DNA of 64,000 nt from Platerodrilus igneus (Eukaryota; Arthropoda; Insecta; Coleoptera; Lycidae): contig JARFIW010001480.1 of NCBI GenBank assembly GCA_036346225.1, forward strand, positions 15,247,501 to 15,311,500, given 5' to 3'. The notes under the pieces are model-generated. The model did not search any database, had not been told where the DNA came from, and saw nothing but the letters and a program-made list of their open reading frames with translations. This document shows positions 11,544-21,135 of this stretch, one piece after another. Every line of letters starts with the position of its first letter. Position 1 is the stretch's first letter. The position numbers were made by a program, and so were the translations under genes.

Positions 11544-12933
11544 ATGATGGTTAACTGGCTACGGAAAGCCGAACTTCAATATGAATTATCTTCTCGAGGT
11601 TACGAGTCTGAAGGCACGGTGGACCAATTACGTAAATCCGTGCGAAGTGCTCTCAGCATTGAACGTGGAAAAAGGCTTCTTTCCATTCCCGTGGAGACGG
11701 ATTTTGATTCTGAATGTAGCATTATTAAAATTGCTATCCAAGAGTTAGAAAATTCTCTTTTTACCTTTGAGGGTGATAAATCGTCAGAGGCATTTAAACG
11801 TATTGGTGCCTTGTGGATACATCCCAAGCGTCGTTGTGCGAATATGCCTCCAAAAGCCAGTAAAGAAAAAGTACAACGTCAATTATTACTCACTTTAAAA
11901 AATGTACGTCGTGACTATGACCATAAAATTAGGAAATTTCAGCACTCTACTGCCCAACCGGGTACCCCACCTGCTACTTCTAGTATTGCTCTTATTCCTA
12001 ATGTTAATATGGATCCGGATGAATTCCATTCACTGACTTTCGATTCGGAAGCGGAATGGGAACCCGAACCAGTCTCTCTTAAGTTGTGTGATGCTGTTTC
12101 CAAACGTAATATAGTGGCAAAACTTGGCTTAAAATTCTGTGGCGACCCTCAAGTACTGACGGTACATAATTTTCTAGAAAGAGTGGAAGAGCTCCGACGA
12201 GCCCGACACATTACGGAGATCGAATTAATTGAGCCAGCGGTAGATTTATTCGAGTCCAGCACTGCTTTGATTCCGCGGCAATCACCATCGTTGTTCCGAT
12301 TGGAAATCCTTATCTAGTCTGCTGCTACGTCACTTTGCACCCCCTGATTATTACCACCGATTATTTAATGACATCATCACAAGAACTCAAGGTCCATCCG
12401 AGGGTATTACCGAATATTTGTCCTGCATGAGTGCAATGTTTCGACGGCATGGTTCTATACCGGCAGAAGTACAACTTGATGTAGTCTCTCGTAATTTGTC
12501 TCCCTTCTACTTAGCTCAGTTGCCTACTGTAAATTCCTGGCAAGAGTTGGAGAACGAATGCCAAAAATTAGAATTAAAAAAGTTCAGGGTTGATAACTAT
12601 GTACCTCCTAGGAAAAATACATGCTCGTATGTAGAACCCGATCTTGCTTATAAACCATATCCTCCGTTAGCTTCTTTGGTCCGACCACACTCAGCTACTA
12701 CTTTTAAACCTCACTCAACCCCTACGGGTAAAAATAAACTTTCTTCTATTACTACCCCAATTACCTCCTCTACCACTAGTAGTCAAGTCACGTGTTGGAA
12801 CTGCGACCAAATTAGTCATGTTTCTCCTAATTGCTCCTGTCCTCAAATCTTACACTGTTACGGGTGCGGCCGTAAAGGTGTGACCCGGCACGGCTGTCCA
12901 CAACAGTGCGGGAAGTCTTTAAACCATCATTAG
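11544..12933 (+). pseudogene. Gypsy-2 gag (SAP-like start, capsid core, zinc knuckles)
   Basis: A Ty3/gypsy gag of about 460 residues in two frames, with one frameshift near 12312. Residues 1-45 (VNWLRKAELQYELSSRGYES) look like a SAP-type LxxELxxRG motif. A coiled linker and an acidic stretch follow. The capsid-like part runs from FCGDPQVLTVHNFLERVEEL to LLRHFAPPDYYHRLFNDII and RTQGPSEGITEYLSCMSAMF. The nucleocapsid has two zinc knuckles, CWNCDQISHVSPNC (12792 onward) and CYGCGRKGVTRHGC. This gag packages element RNA. Only the frameshift visibly damages it. Protease follows in the -1 frame relative to the second half, overlapping 12906-12933, as is usual for Gypsy. Confidence 0.83.
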
Positions 12934-13600
12934 GGTCCTTGGTCCAAGACGACGACCCTATTCTGACTCTATACTCGGATTCTTCTTTTCAGAGTTTGAA
13001 CGACCACTCCCGATCTCAATTAGACTTTGTGTGTGCCAATGTTTGTGGTGACGAAATCCCCTATCTTGCCGTGCAGATTTTGGGCATCCCTTTCACTGGC
13101 CTCCTTGACTCCGGGACTACTCGTACTATCCTTGGTGGTTCGAGTTGGCACCGCCTCTGCTCCCTCGGTCTTGTCCTTTAACCTTCACTCCCCTCCTTCT
13201 GTATTTTTGCCGATCATTCCAAATGCACCATTCTCGGTTCCGTTTCTCTGCCCATTACCCTCTAGGATTCTATAATCACTCTGGAAGTCCTTGTGATCCA
13301 TAACATTTCTCACTCGCTAATTCTGGGTATCGACTTTTGGAAATCGGTACAATGTATATCCACTTTTCGAGATGGTCTGTGGACCTTTGCTCCTCCTGCT
13401 TCCATGGCCATCGACATTTCTGATCATAACCATATCATTTCCGACCTCACTCAGAATCAACAACATTGTTAAGACTCCTTAATTTCGACCTCCTTTTCTA
13501 GACAGCCTTCTGGTCTGGGCTGCACTTCCTTAGTCCAATATCACATCCGTACGTCCTCTGAACCCATCAAGCAACGTTATTATCCTCTTTCTGTGACAAA
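12906..13600 (+). pseudogene. Gypsy-2 protease and pol start (truncated)
   Basis: A retropepsin-like aspartic protease that would mature the polyprotein. LDSGTTRTILGG (about 13102-13137) carries the catalytic DSG and the following R-T-I-L-G typical of this insect Gypsy group. The second half is in another frame: the region near 13315-13345 reads ISHSLILGIDFW, the C-terminal ILGxDFW motif. The linker to RT ends with KQRYYPLS near 13592. A stop at 13181 and frame changes inactivate it. Confidence 0.8.
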
Positions 13601-13611
13601 TTGTACAAAGA

Positions 13612-14765
13612 CAAATGGAAAAACGACCTGAAGAGATACTAGGAGAAGATCAATTTTTGGTTTAGGCGAAACAGGGGAAAACGGGAGGCTATTTTAGCTC
13701 TGAGAGTGATAATGGAGAAAACAATAGTAAACGGGGAAACCGCATATATAGGGATTGTAGATTTGGAAAAAGCATTTGACAATACTCAAAAAGACAGCTT
13801 ATACAAAGAGCAAACAGCAGTAATACAATTAGAGCAGGAACGTAGAGAACTAAACATTAGAAAAGGGGCGAGGCAGGTATGTGCCCTATTCCCATTAATT
13901 TTTAACTTTTACATTGAAGAGGCAATGAATACTGTCAAATGCAGGAAGACATTTGGAATTAATATGCAGGGAAAGAAAAACTGATATGCTTGGATTTGCA
14001 AATGATATAGCAGTATTAGCGTCTAGCAAGGAAAAATTAGAAGCACTCTTAATGAAATGAAAACGGTTCTAACAGAGGAATATGGTATAAAAATTAACAA
14101 AAATAAAACTAAAGTACTAGTATGCGAAGAAGGGGAAAATAAATCAAAAACAAGAATACAAATAGGTAACAAGAGCTTACAACTTAAGGATTTCTGCTAC
14201 CTAGGAAGACAAATATCGCAAGATGGGAAAAGCGCAAAAGACATAGAACAAAGATTAGCACAAGGTCGTGCTGCATTTAACAAGAAAAAGCAACTATTTT
14301 GTTCAAAGACAACAAATATAGAAACAAGGAAAAGATTGCTTAAAACATATGTGTGGAGCACAACACTGTACGGCTGTGAAGTCTGGGCAGTAGGAGAAAC
14401 GGACAAGAAAAAGGTAGAAGCATTTGAAATATAGTGCTACAGATGAAAAATGAAGATATCATGAACAGACAAAGTTAAGAACAAAGATGTACTAAAAATG
14501 GTAGGAGAAGAAAGAAATATGTGGAAAACGGTAAAAAATAGGAGAGATAAAATGATAGGCCACATACTACGGCATGAGGGAACAGTGCGGAATATATTAG
14601 AAGCGGAGATAGGAGAAAAGAGAAGTAGAGGTAGACCTATGTTAGACTATTGCACACAGATAGTGAAAGATGTAGGCTGTAGGAATTTCAGGGAAATGTG
14701 TAGGCCGGCTCAGAATAGAAATCAATGGAGGTACACGTACCACCAGTCCCAAGATGGACAAACTA
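13612..14765 (+). pseudogene. LINE-A reverse transcriptase, C-terminal part
   Basis: Resumes with EEILGEDQF and, after a small indel at 13650, GFRR-like sequence, then ALRVIMEKTIVNGETAYIGI and VDLEKAFDN (RT block with catalytic Asp). RKGARQVCALFPLIFNFYIE (13859-13918) is the GVRQGCPLSPxLFNxY block with changed residues. The metal-binding FADD is FAND (13994-14005). FCYLGRQISQDGKSAKDIE (14190 onward), TYVWSTTLYGCEVWAVGE and GRPMLDYCTQIVKDVGCRN complete the thumb and C-terminal region. The FAND change, several frameshifts and the Gypsy-2 insertion make it inactive. Confidence 0.8.
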
Positions 14766-15278
14766 ATGACAAAAAGGTAACAGTACTTAAACATGATGAT
14801 TATTATAAGGAACTACAAGTTTTGGTTGGGCAATATTCTCGGACAATGTTAATTGTGTGTAAGGATTTACTGGAAAACTATTAATTCGGCAAATCTCTAA
14901 GTGCTGGGGGATCTTGACAGCCACAGGCTGCTTAACCACCTTCACTGAATCTCGGTGAACTAGTGCATAAAATTAGAAAACAACAGAAGGGGAACCGAGC
15001 TGTATTCAGGCTGTGTGAGAATTTCAGGGAACTGTGTAGGCTAGTTCAGAATATAAATAACTGCAGGCATGTGTCCAACCAGTTTTGAGACAGAAAACAA
15101 AAAACATAAGCGCAGATAAATCTGATGATTATTATAAACAACTACAGGTGTTGGTTGTGAAATACCTGCAACTATTGTTGACTGTGCGAAAAGACATATT
15201 GGAAAAAATATTAAATCGGCAAATGTTCAAGTGCTGGGAGAACTTGGCAGCCACAGGCTGCTTACCCTCTTCATAACC
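14766..15278 (+). repeat. LINE-A 3' composite region, first part
   Basis: After the LINE ORF end, a segment beginning gatgattattataa occurs twice (about 14796 and 15124). It shares 'cagccacaggctgctta' about 135 bases downstream of each start (14919 and 15249). Between them lies a LINE-like 3' end (gagaatttcagggaactgtg, about 15018). The arrangement is two imperfect tandem units of about 330 bases. The small ORFs here are not convincing genes. Confidence 0.6.
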
Positions 15279-15494
15279 GTTCATTTACATTTACAATGCT
15301 CCACCCGAGTGTACTACATTGACCAGGAGGCGAGTTTTTTGTTGCCTGGAAATTTAGAATTTTGCCGAACCCTTGCCGTTCCAGGCAAGGTAGGGATCTT
15401 TAACGTGCATAACAACGCTCACACACGGGACCTCCATTTAACCTCTCATCCGAACGTGGGCGTAATTTTTGTGAAAAATGCTCACCTGCCATTT
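15279..15494 (-). mobile_element. tRNA-derived SINE, 5'-truncated copy in LINE-A
   Basis: Reverse-oriented copy of the SINE family, lacking the whole tRNA-like head (it stops at gctcacctgccattt). Target duplications are 15266-15278 (cctcttcataacc) and 15495-15508 (cctctttcataacc, one extra t). Confidence 0.8.
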
Positions 15495-15508
15495 CCTCTT
15501 TCATAACC

Positions 15509-16049
15509 ACTGAATGTCGGAGAGATAGGGTATATAATTGTAAAACAATAGAAAGGGACCGAACTGCATCTAACAAGAAAGAACAGCGCTTGTGATGAAA
15601 GACAACAAACAGAAACAAGAAGAAAATTGTTGAAAGCATAGGTGTGGATCACAGCACAGTATCCCTATGAAATACGGGCAGTAGGAAAAGCAGACAAAAA
15701 AACGGTAGCAGTCTTTTGAAATGCTGCGCTTCAGATGTATGAGGATGATAGCATGGACAAACAAAGTTAATAACAAATAGGTTATAGAAATAGTAGGGAA
15801 ACAAGCATATTTGTGGAAAAAAGTTATGAGAAATAGAAGGGCAGAATACGTTCTAAAGCATTTTTGGGGAATAGCATGGGATATATTTCAAGCAGAGATA
15901 GGAAAAAGGTGGTAGATGTAGACCTAGATCAGATAGTGGTAGATGCAAACTGTGCAAATTTCAAAGAAATATATAGGTTAGTTCAGAATAGGAAACAATG
16001 GGGGTACGCGTCTAATCAGTTCCAGGACTGAAGACCTAATGATGATGAT
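15509..16049 (+). repeat. LINE-A 3' composite region, second part with tail
   Basis: Degraded LINE C-terminal sequence (EIRAVGKADKKTVAVF, then LQMYEDDS and NRKQWGYASNQFQD in broken frames) ending in 'cctaatgatgatgatg'. The same stretch occurs at 27120-27624 (+) and 51346-51880 (-), each ending in the same TGA-repeat tail. Confidence 0.7.
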
Positions 16050-16061
16050 GAACATGGCTTC

Positions 16062-16272
16062 GTCAAATGATTTTGCATTTGTTGATATACATATACACCA
16101 AAGGGGATGCAAGCAATTGTATTTTCACTTGATCCCAGGCGGGCATTTGTGTTTCAGGTTTTTGGATCACTAAAAACTTCTTAAAGGTTATCTTGTAGTG
16201 TTCCCATTCATGTGCCGCAACACTGTTTGACGGGTATACATAGAATCTATCAGGTCTAAGATATTTGTTCAT
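16062..16272 (-). pseudogene. Gypsy-1 gag, N-terminus
   Basis: Starts at ATG 16272 and reads MNKYLRPDRFYVYPSNSVAA followed by HEWEHYKITFKKFL, the N-terminal pattern of Ty3/gypsy gag (YLKPxRFxxxPxSxxAAxEWxHWxxTFxNFL). LLASPLVYMYI corresponds to the LLxxxVSxxVYxYI block. Homology ends at 16062, at the target duplication of LINE-A; the next gag residues are found at 7608 and leftward. The start is likely genuine because the family begins here. Confidence 0.75.
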
Positions 16273-16284
16273 GTTGTAAGCAAT

Positions 16285-16345
16285 ATTTTGTTGATTAAAT
16301 TCTAATGAAATAACACCTTCGTAGTAAAGGTTTAATCAACAAAAT
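16285..16345. repeat. Short inverted repeat, 15-base arms
   Basis: attttgttgattaaa (16285-16299) and tttaatcaacaaaat (16331-16345) are exact reverse complements separated by 31 bases. It lies just upstream of the Gypsy-1 gag start, in what would be its leader. Role unknown. Confidence 0.7.
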
Positions 16346-16426
16346 GGAAATAGTATTTGATTTAACAGATAACTAATTCGTAATGACAGCTGACAGCAGG
16401 TTACTATTAATAATCGTCAATAGGCC

Positions 16427-16582
16427 TCATCATCATTTTGTTTTCGACCTTACTTAAGGTCGGTTTGATGCAACTCTAACTTCTTTTCTATTCTGTGCTA
16501 ATCTAAAAAGTTCTACATACACTTCGCAACCTAAATTTCTAATAATTTGACTAATATAGCTTGGTCTAGGTCTTCCTATACT
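16427..16582 (-). mobile_element. LINE-B 3' end fragment
   Basis: Read on the - strand it matches the 3' end of the LINE at 16857-17156 (GRPRxSYxSQIIRNLGCEVYV-like, then a (TGA)n-type tail at 16427-16436). It is severely 5'-truncated. The following 16583-16856 holds nothing I recognise. Confidence 0.6.
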
Positions 16583-16856
16583 CTTCTGTCTTTTTTGCTA
16601 TCTACCTGGCTCTACATAGATATTAGCAACCTGATGGTTGTTAAAGAACTCCAACATGTTTACATGATTCCCATTTATAAGAAAATGATATATTATCTGG
16701 CTATCCCCTACAAAAAAGAAAAAGTGCTAAATTATATGTTATGGTGAAGCTTAAGCAACGAATCGCTACCAACATGCAAGAGCGCTAACTAATTGTGAGT
16801 TTTGTCATGGTGACATTTAGTTTACTGATTTTTATTTATTAATTTTTTTTCTTGTT

Positions 16857-17156
16857 TAGTTTTCGAACTTGCTTAAGGTCCGTTTGACTCAGCTCTATAT
16901 TATTTTCTATTCTGTGCTAATCTAAAAAGCTCTACATACCCTTCACAACCAAACTCTTTAATAATTTGACTAATATAGCTTTGTCTAGGCCTTCCAACTC
17001 TACTGTTATTTGGTAGTCTATAACCTAAGATCTTATTAAATAGTCCCTCATGTCTTAACTGGTGCTCTATCATTCTATCTCTCCCGACCTTTTATTGTTT
17101 CCACATACAGAGTTCCTCACCTATCCTTCTATAAACTTCCTCATTTGTTACTCTTT
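16857..17156 (-). pseudogene. LINE-B ORF C-terminus
   Basis: Reads RVTNEEVYRRIGEELCMWKQ, DRMIEHQLRHEGLFNKILGY and VGRPRQSYISQIIKEFGCEG, then VELFRLAQNR. This is the C-terminal segment of the same LINE family as LINE-A (its GRP(M/R)xxYxxQIxKDxGC block), diverged from it. A stop and frame changes are present. Confidence 0.72.
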
Positions 17157-17413
17157 GGCCCGGTTGTTCAACTGGAGCATAAAGTCAAGTTTAGTTAAGT
17201 ACGGTTTAACAATAAAGCTCAGCTTAAATTTGTTGGCGTGGTTCAATGTTAAGCTTAATAAAGCCTTTCCTAAACCTTATTGTCGTAACTATTTTGTAAA
17301 TGCGCTTGTGCACACTTTAGACAGCTGTTTGTTAGTATAGGAGTCTAACCTCTAAAATTTTGTATTTACATCCTTACGTTAGTACGGTCTGTGGTTAGTA
17401 CTTTTAATATACA

Positions 17414-18578
17414 ATGGAAGAAAAGCGTAAAAGATCAATTAATTTTACTACTGAGGAAGAAATGCTTTTGATAAATTTAGTGAAGTAACACAAAGAAATT
17501 ATTGAATGCAAAAAAACGGACACTGATGCCAATAGATTAAAGTTGGAGGCATGGAGGAAAATTGAAAGTGAATTCAATCAAGGTTCCAACAGTAATTTTA
17601 GAGATATTCAGATACTTAAAAAAAATATGATAATTTAAAAAAACAAACAAAAAAGAAATTTGCGGATGAGAAACTATATGTTAAGGGAACAGGTGGGGGT
17701 CCTCATAAACCAGCTACCACAACAGATATTGATGATGAAATTAAAGATTTACAGGGTAAGCGACTATAAGGTTTTGAATCCAAATTTGATTCTGATAAAG
17801 GTAAACAAACATAATTTTTATATATAGCTATCGATATAATTACTAATCTTGTAGGTACAACTTCAGAATTGGTTGTTGAAGATATGGATTATGTAGTAGA
17901 AGATGTAGAAATCGATGGATATTCCTATGACCAATTTGATAATTATGGTAAACAACTTAAAAATCCAGGTCAGTAGATCTTTCATTACATGAGAAAAATC
18001 TTAAGATGTTTACTATACGATATTGTGACGACTAATTGTATTTATTCTATTCGTTTCCAGAAGCATCGGAAATATGTGTTAACATGAATTGGCCCTCGAC
18101 ATCGGTAATGACAGAAACAAGTACAGGTAACCGTCTTACTATAATTCATCAATATTACTATTTTTCTTTGTTGCAGATGCTACTCAAGACTGGTCATTTG
18201 CCACACCGCAGAAGCTAAAAACACCTATTTCAAAGCCTCTACAGAAATCGCACATAGGTAATAAAAATAAAATATTTTAATTAATTTAAGTGCGACTTTC
18301 TGTTTATTACAGAACATAAAAGAGAATGTAAGCTACCTAAAGCTTTGCAATCATGGGCAGAAGCTAAAAGTAGTTTACAAGATTTTAAAATGGAAATGTG
18401 TAGACGTGAATTTGAACAAAAGTTGAAGCATACGGAGGAGTTACATGAACAGCAATTGTTGATACGTCGTCGAACAGATGCTGAATTACAACGAAAGATT
18501 GCTTGGCAACAACACGAAAAGAAAATGGAAATTTTGGAACTAGAAAAAAAGCACCTGCTTCATAAATTAAAAAATTGA
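17414..18578 (+). pseudogene. Harbinger Myb/SANT-like DNA-binding protein, multi-exon
   Basis: The accessory protein that helps Harbinger transposase reach the nucleus and bind DNA. Exon 1 starts at ATG 17414 and holds a Myb/SANT-like domain (INFTTEEEMLLINLVK, then EAWRKIESEFNQ and a DIQILKKKYDNLKKQ-type helix), interrupted by a TAG at about 17486 and a one-base indel near 17625. Later exons appear at about 17855-17970, 18060-18126, 18178-18258 and 18312-18578, separated by short GT-AG introns with AG acceptors. The last exon encodes a charged coiled coil (SWAEAKSSLQDFKMEMCRRE to KKHLLHKLKN) ending at 18578. The in-frame stop makes it non-functional unless it is a sequencing error. Confidence 0.72.
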
Positions 18579-18769
18579 ATCACTATTAATATATTTCAAA
18601 TACTACATTTTGTTTTAATAAACTAACATTACAGTAATTAGATTTAAGAATAATATCATAATCATAGAACTAGATAATTAGTAAATTGTATTATACTAAA
18701 ACTACCATATAATTATTAAAGTTGTAATTTAACTAACCTATGTACATAATATGCTGTAAATGTTGTAAA

Positions 18770-19280
18770 TTATAACCTATCAAAATAATTGTTAATTAGA
18801 GCTGTTCGAGTCCTATTATTAAGATGCCCATAATTTGTTACTGGTAAAGCTTGCATATCCTGTATCAATTCAATTGCAGATAACTCACGTACATCTACTT
18901 CAGGTACTGGATCATTGAATGTCCGTGCTAAATTGTGCAAAACAGCAGTTGAAACAACAATGGCTTCAATATTTTCTTGCTTTACTCGCAATCCAAGTGC
19001 TAGGCATGGGAATCGTCGTTTCCATATTCCAAAGACTCGTTCAATTGGATTGCGAGTACGAATCTGGGATTCATTAAATAAGTTTTCAGCACGAGTTTGT
19101 GGTGTTCTTAATGGGGTTATTAAATAATTCTTTATAGGATAACCACTATCGCCAACTAAAACATTTCCACCAAATTTGCCTAATTCCAATCTCCTCCTTA
19201 CTCTACTACTGCCAAAGATTGTAGAGTCATGTACCAAGCCGCTCCATCGACAAACAATATCACGAATGACTAAATCTGCA

Positions 19281-19348
<68 letters not shown>

Positions 19349-19962
19349 TACGTTATATGAAGAAAACCCTTTCCTATTTCTAAATATCTCTGGTTCTGCA
19401 CCTCCAGGAGACTGTATTTTAATATGTGTACAGTCAAGTGCTCTTATACACCGTGGAAATCTACTTATTCCATAGAATTTGTTTGTAACTGTCCTAAATT
19501 CACTTGAGACTGGCATTTGAATATAACGATTACCTAATCTTGCAATAGCTCTTGAAACTTTATGAATTACTTTGCTCGCAGTACTCTTGTCGACACTACT
19601 TAAGTCGCCAACTGTTTGCATAAAACTACCAGTAGCATAAAAACGTAATGTAAGAAGAACTTTATCAACTGCACTTACAGCACGATTCCTATAAAATATG
19701 GTTAAATCTCAAATTGTTTTTACTAATTAGCAACATACCTGTCCGTTTGTGATTCTATATCTCTATGGATTAAATCTGTTATAAACTGCACGGTATGTTT
19801 CGTTAAACGAAAACGTTGAAGAAATTCTTTATCATTCCATACTTCAAAATGATTAGGTCTGTGGCTAAAAACGGGTGATTTTCTTTGAGGAAAGACTAAA
19901 TTAAATAATTCCAAAAATTCTTCATCATCCGTGATGTTTCCTACATCACCCATAGCTTCCAC
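18770..19962 (-). CDS. Harbinger DDE transposase, two exons, apparently intact
   Basis: The nuclease that cuts and inserts the element. Exon 1 is 19962-19739 (MEAMGDVGNITDDEEFLELF start, the usual N-terminal region). A 50-bp GT-AG intron follows (19738-19689), then exon 2 is 19688-18770. Spliced length is 1,143 bases, 380 residues plus stop, near the HARBI1 family size. Motifs: SSVDKSTASKVIHKVSRAI (helix-turn-helix-like), RALDCTHIKI (first catalytic Asp), DIVCRWSGLVHDSTIF, LVGDSGYP (second Asp) and RNPIERVFGIWKRRF (Glu). Between NVQ and DAD the protein carries a Cys-Val alternating run of 21 residues, encoded by a (CA)n microsatellite (19283-19345). Relatives have roughly CVC there, so about 18 residues were added without breaking frame. 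Activity with this insert is unknown. Confidence 0.88.
19282..19346. repeat. (CA)n microsatellite within transposase coding sequence
   Basis: An uninterrupted 65-base CA dinucleotide tract. On the - strand it is translated as alternating Cys and Val. It probably grew from a native tgtgtgtg in the codons for VQCVCDAD. Confidence 0.97.
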
Positions 19963-20357
19963 CTATAAATATATTAATTAATAAGATTAATGCAAATGTA
20001 TATTGGTCTATCATACATTATTTATGTAAACAATACATAATATATTCATAATAAATAGAAAAAGATAAATAATTTAATACATAAATATAATTTTTTTTAT
20101 TCTAGTTTCTCCTAACTATTATTTAAATATACTTGCCCTTATTTTAACGACCAATTTCTAAACACTGATGAAAAATTCCTGATTAATTTTGAATTTTATA
20201 CTGTTTTAAGTTATGTATATTTGTTAAGCTTTCATTAAACCGAGGATAATGAGAGCTTAAGCTAAACCGGGCTTAAACGACTTAAACCGATATTGAAAAT
20301 TCAAGTAAACTAGGTTTAAGTTAAACTTTGGATAAACCGCAATTGAAAAACCGGGCC

Positions 20358-21135
20358 TATGTGTCCAACTAATCTTTAACATTCTCCTATAACACCAAGT
20401 TTCAAAAGCTTCTGTCTTTTTCTTATCTACATCTTTAATTGTCCAAGTATCACTACCGTATAATAGAACGCCCCATACTTACGACTTTAAGAAACTTTTT
20501 CTATTATTCAAACTAATACTATTAGCTATTTGTAAGTCTTTCTCTTTTAAAAACATTTTTCTAGTTTGAGCTATCTTAACTACAATATCCCTTCTGCTAC
20601 GTCCATTCTTTGTAATCATCTTATCTAAATAGCAAAATTCATCTACCTCCTCTAACTCGATACTCCCTATTCTTAATTTTGGTTTAGAACTAGGCTGTAA
20701 CTCACTTGTCACTATCTTTGTCTTTCCTGAGTTAATTTTCATACTATAGTTACTTTGTGGTATCTCACCTAAAATATTTAAAAACCCTCCTAACTCTTTT
20801 CTAGACTCTGCTATAATGGCTATATCATCTGCAAAACGTAACATGTCTATTTTCTGTCCCTGTACACTAATACCTATCTCTTTTCTCTCTCTAGCTAAGT
20901 TTATAGCTTTCCTCAATATAAACATTAAAAATCAAGGGAAATAGTATACAGCCCTGTCTAACACCATTTCTAATCTTAGCTTCCTATTCTATTTCATCAA
21001 ATCTAATTATTGCGCTTTGGTTTTTATATAGACTGTAAATAATTTTTCGATCCCTATGAGCGATTCCTATTTTTCGCAAAACCCTGAACATAACAATCCA
21101 ATTAACCCTATCAAATGCTTTTTCTAAATAGGCCT
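20358..21135 (-). pseudogene. LINE-B reverse transcriptase fragment
   Basis: Read leftward from 21135: KAFDRVNWIVMFRVLRKIGI-type RT block near 21060-21130, GVRQGC-type block near 20960, then IDMLRFADDIAIIAESRKEL (20790-20850) with an intact FADD metal-binding box. The thumb region reads MKINSGKTKIVTSE, IELEEVDEFCYLDKMITKNG and SRRDIVVKIAQTRKMFL, followed by LYGSDTWTIKDVDKKKTEAF in a shifted frame. 5' sequence and endonuclease are absent. Harbinger cuts it at 20358. Confidence 0.82.

Larger units (their letters stand above)
9646..13611 (+). mobile_element. Gypsy-2: truncated Ty3/gypsy retrotransposon nested in LINE-A
   Basis: LINE-A RT homology stops at about 9645 and resumes at about 13612, and the intervening 3.97 kb contains a + strand Gypsy gag and protease. 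The element runs out just where pol would enter RT (KQRYYPLS near 13569-13592, the usual KQRYYPxSP before RT). RT, RNase H, integrase and the 3' LTR are therefore absent. I could not find matching direct repeats at the two borders, so the insertion mechanism (truncation, deletion or recombination) is open. Confidence 0.7.
7609..16049 (+). mobile_element. LINE-A: AP-endonuclease non-LTR retrotransposon with nested insertions
   Basis: A + strand LINE of the widespread insect family often misannotated as craniofacial development protein 2-like (RTE/CR1-type domain order; clade not certain). It entered Gypsy-1 gag. Imperfect duplications flank it at 7598-7608 (aatatggcctc) and about 16050-16060 (aacatggcttc), and it ends in a TGA/ATG-repeat tail (16037-16049). 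Gypsy-2 (9646-13611) splits the RT, and a SINE (15279-15494) sits in the 3' region. The 5' leader (7609-7909) carries the usual 'ccaggcccctgaaagagggc'-like sequence of this family. Numerous frameshifts show it is dead. Confidence 0.75.
2359..16272 (-). mobile_element. Gypsy-1: Ty3/gypsy LTR retrotransposon, fragmented by nested insertions
   Basis: Four separated - strand pieces line up in order as one Gypsy polyprotein: gag N-terminus (16272-16062), gag rest with zinc-knuckle region and protease start (7608-6859), protease end and RT (3559-2796), and RT continuation (2551-2359). The gaps are filled by a LINE complex (7609-16049), an R1-like LINE (3570-6858) and a SINE (2552-2795), each with flanking target duplications in the Gypsy sequence. 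RNase H and integrase are missing on the left, where homology stops at about 2360, and I could not define LTRs. The element is dead. It is the oldest layer in this part of the window. Confidence 0.8.
17157..20357 (-). mobile_element. PIF/Harbinger DNA transposon, near complete
   Basis: A 3,201-bp element with imperfect terminal inverted repeats: ggcccggttgttcaactg (17157-17174) and its counterpart caattgaaaaaccgggcc (20340-20357), 16 of 18 matching. It encodes the two usual Harbinger genes convergently, a Myb/SANT-like protein (+) and a DDE transposase (-). It interrupts LINE-B. The expected 3-bp target duplication is not clear (ttt on the left, tat on the right). Confidence 0.88.
16857..21135 (-). 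mobile_element. LINE-B: non-LTR retrotransposon split by a Harbinger element
   Basis: Two - strand pieces, 21135-20358 and 17156-16857, join seamlessly across the 3.2-kb Harbinger insertion: the first ends at LKISWT and the second resumes at RVTNEEVYRRIGEE, as in LINE-A relatives. The upstean border is near 21135 and the 5' half of the LINE is missing. Confidence 0.75.

Noticed and set aside
19176..19475. A + strand ORF with a Thr-His run
   Set aside because: Antisense to the Harbinger transposase; the run is the CA microsatellite.
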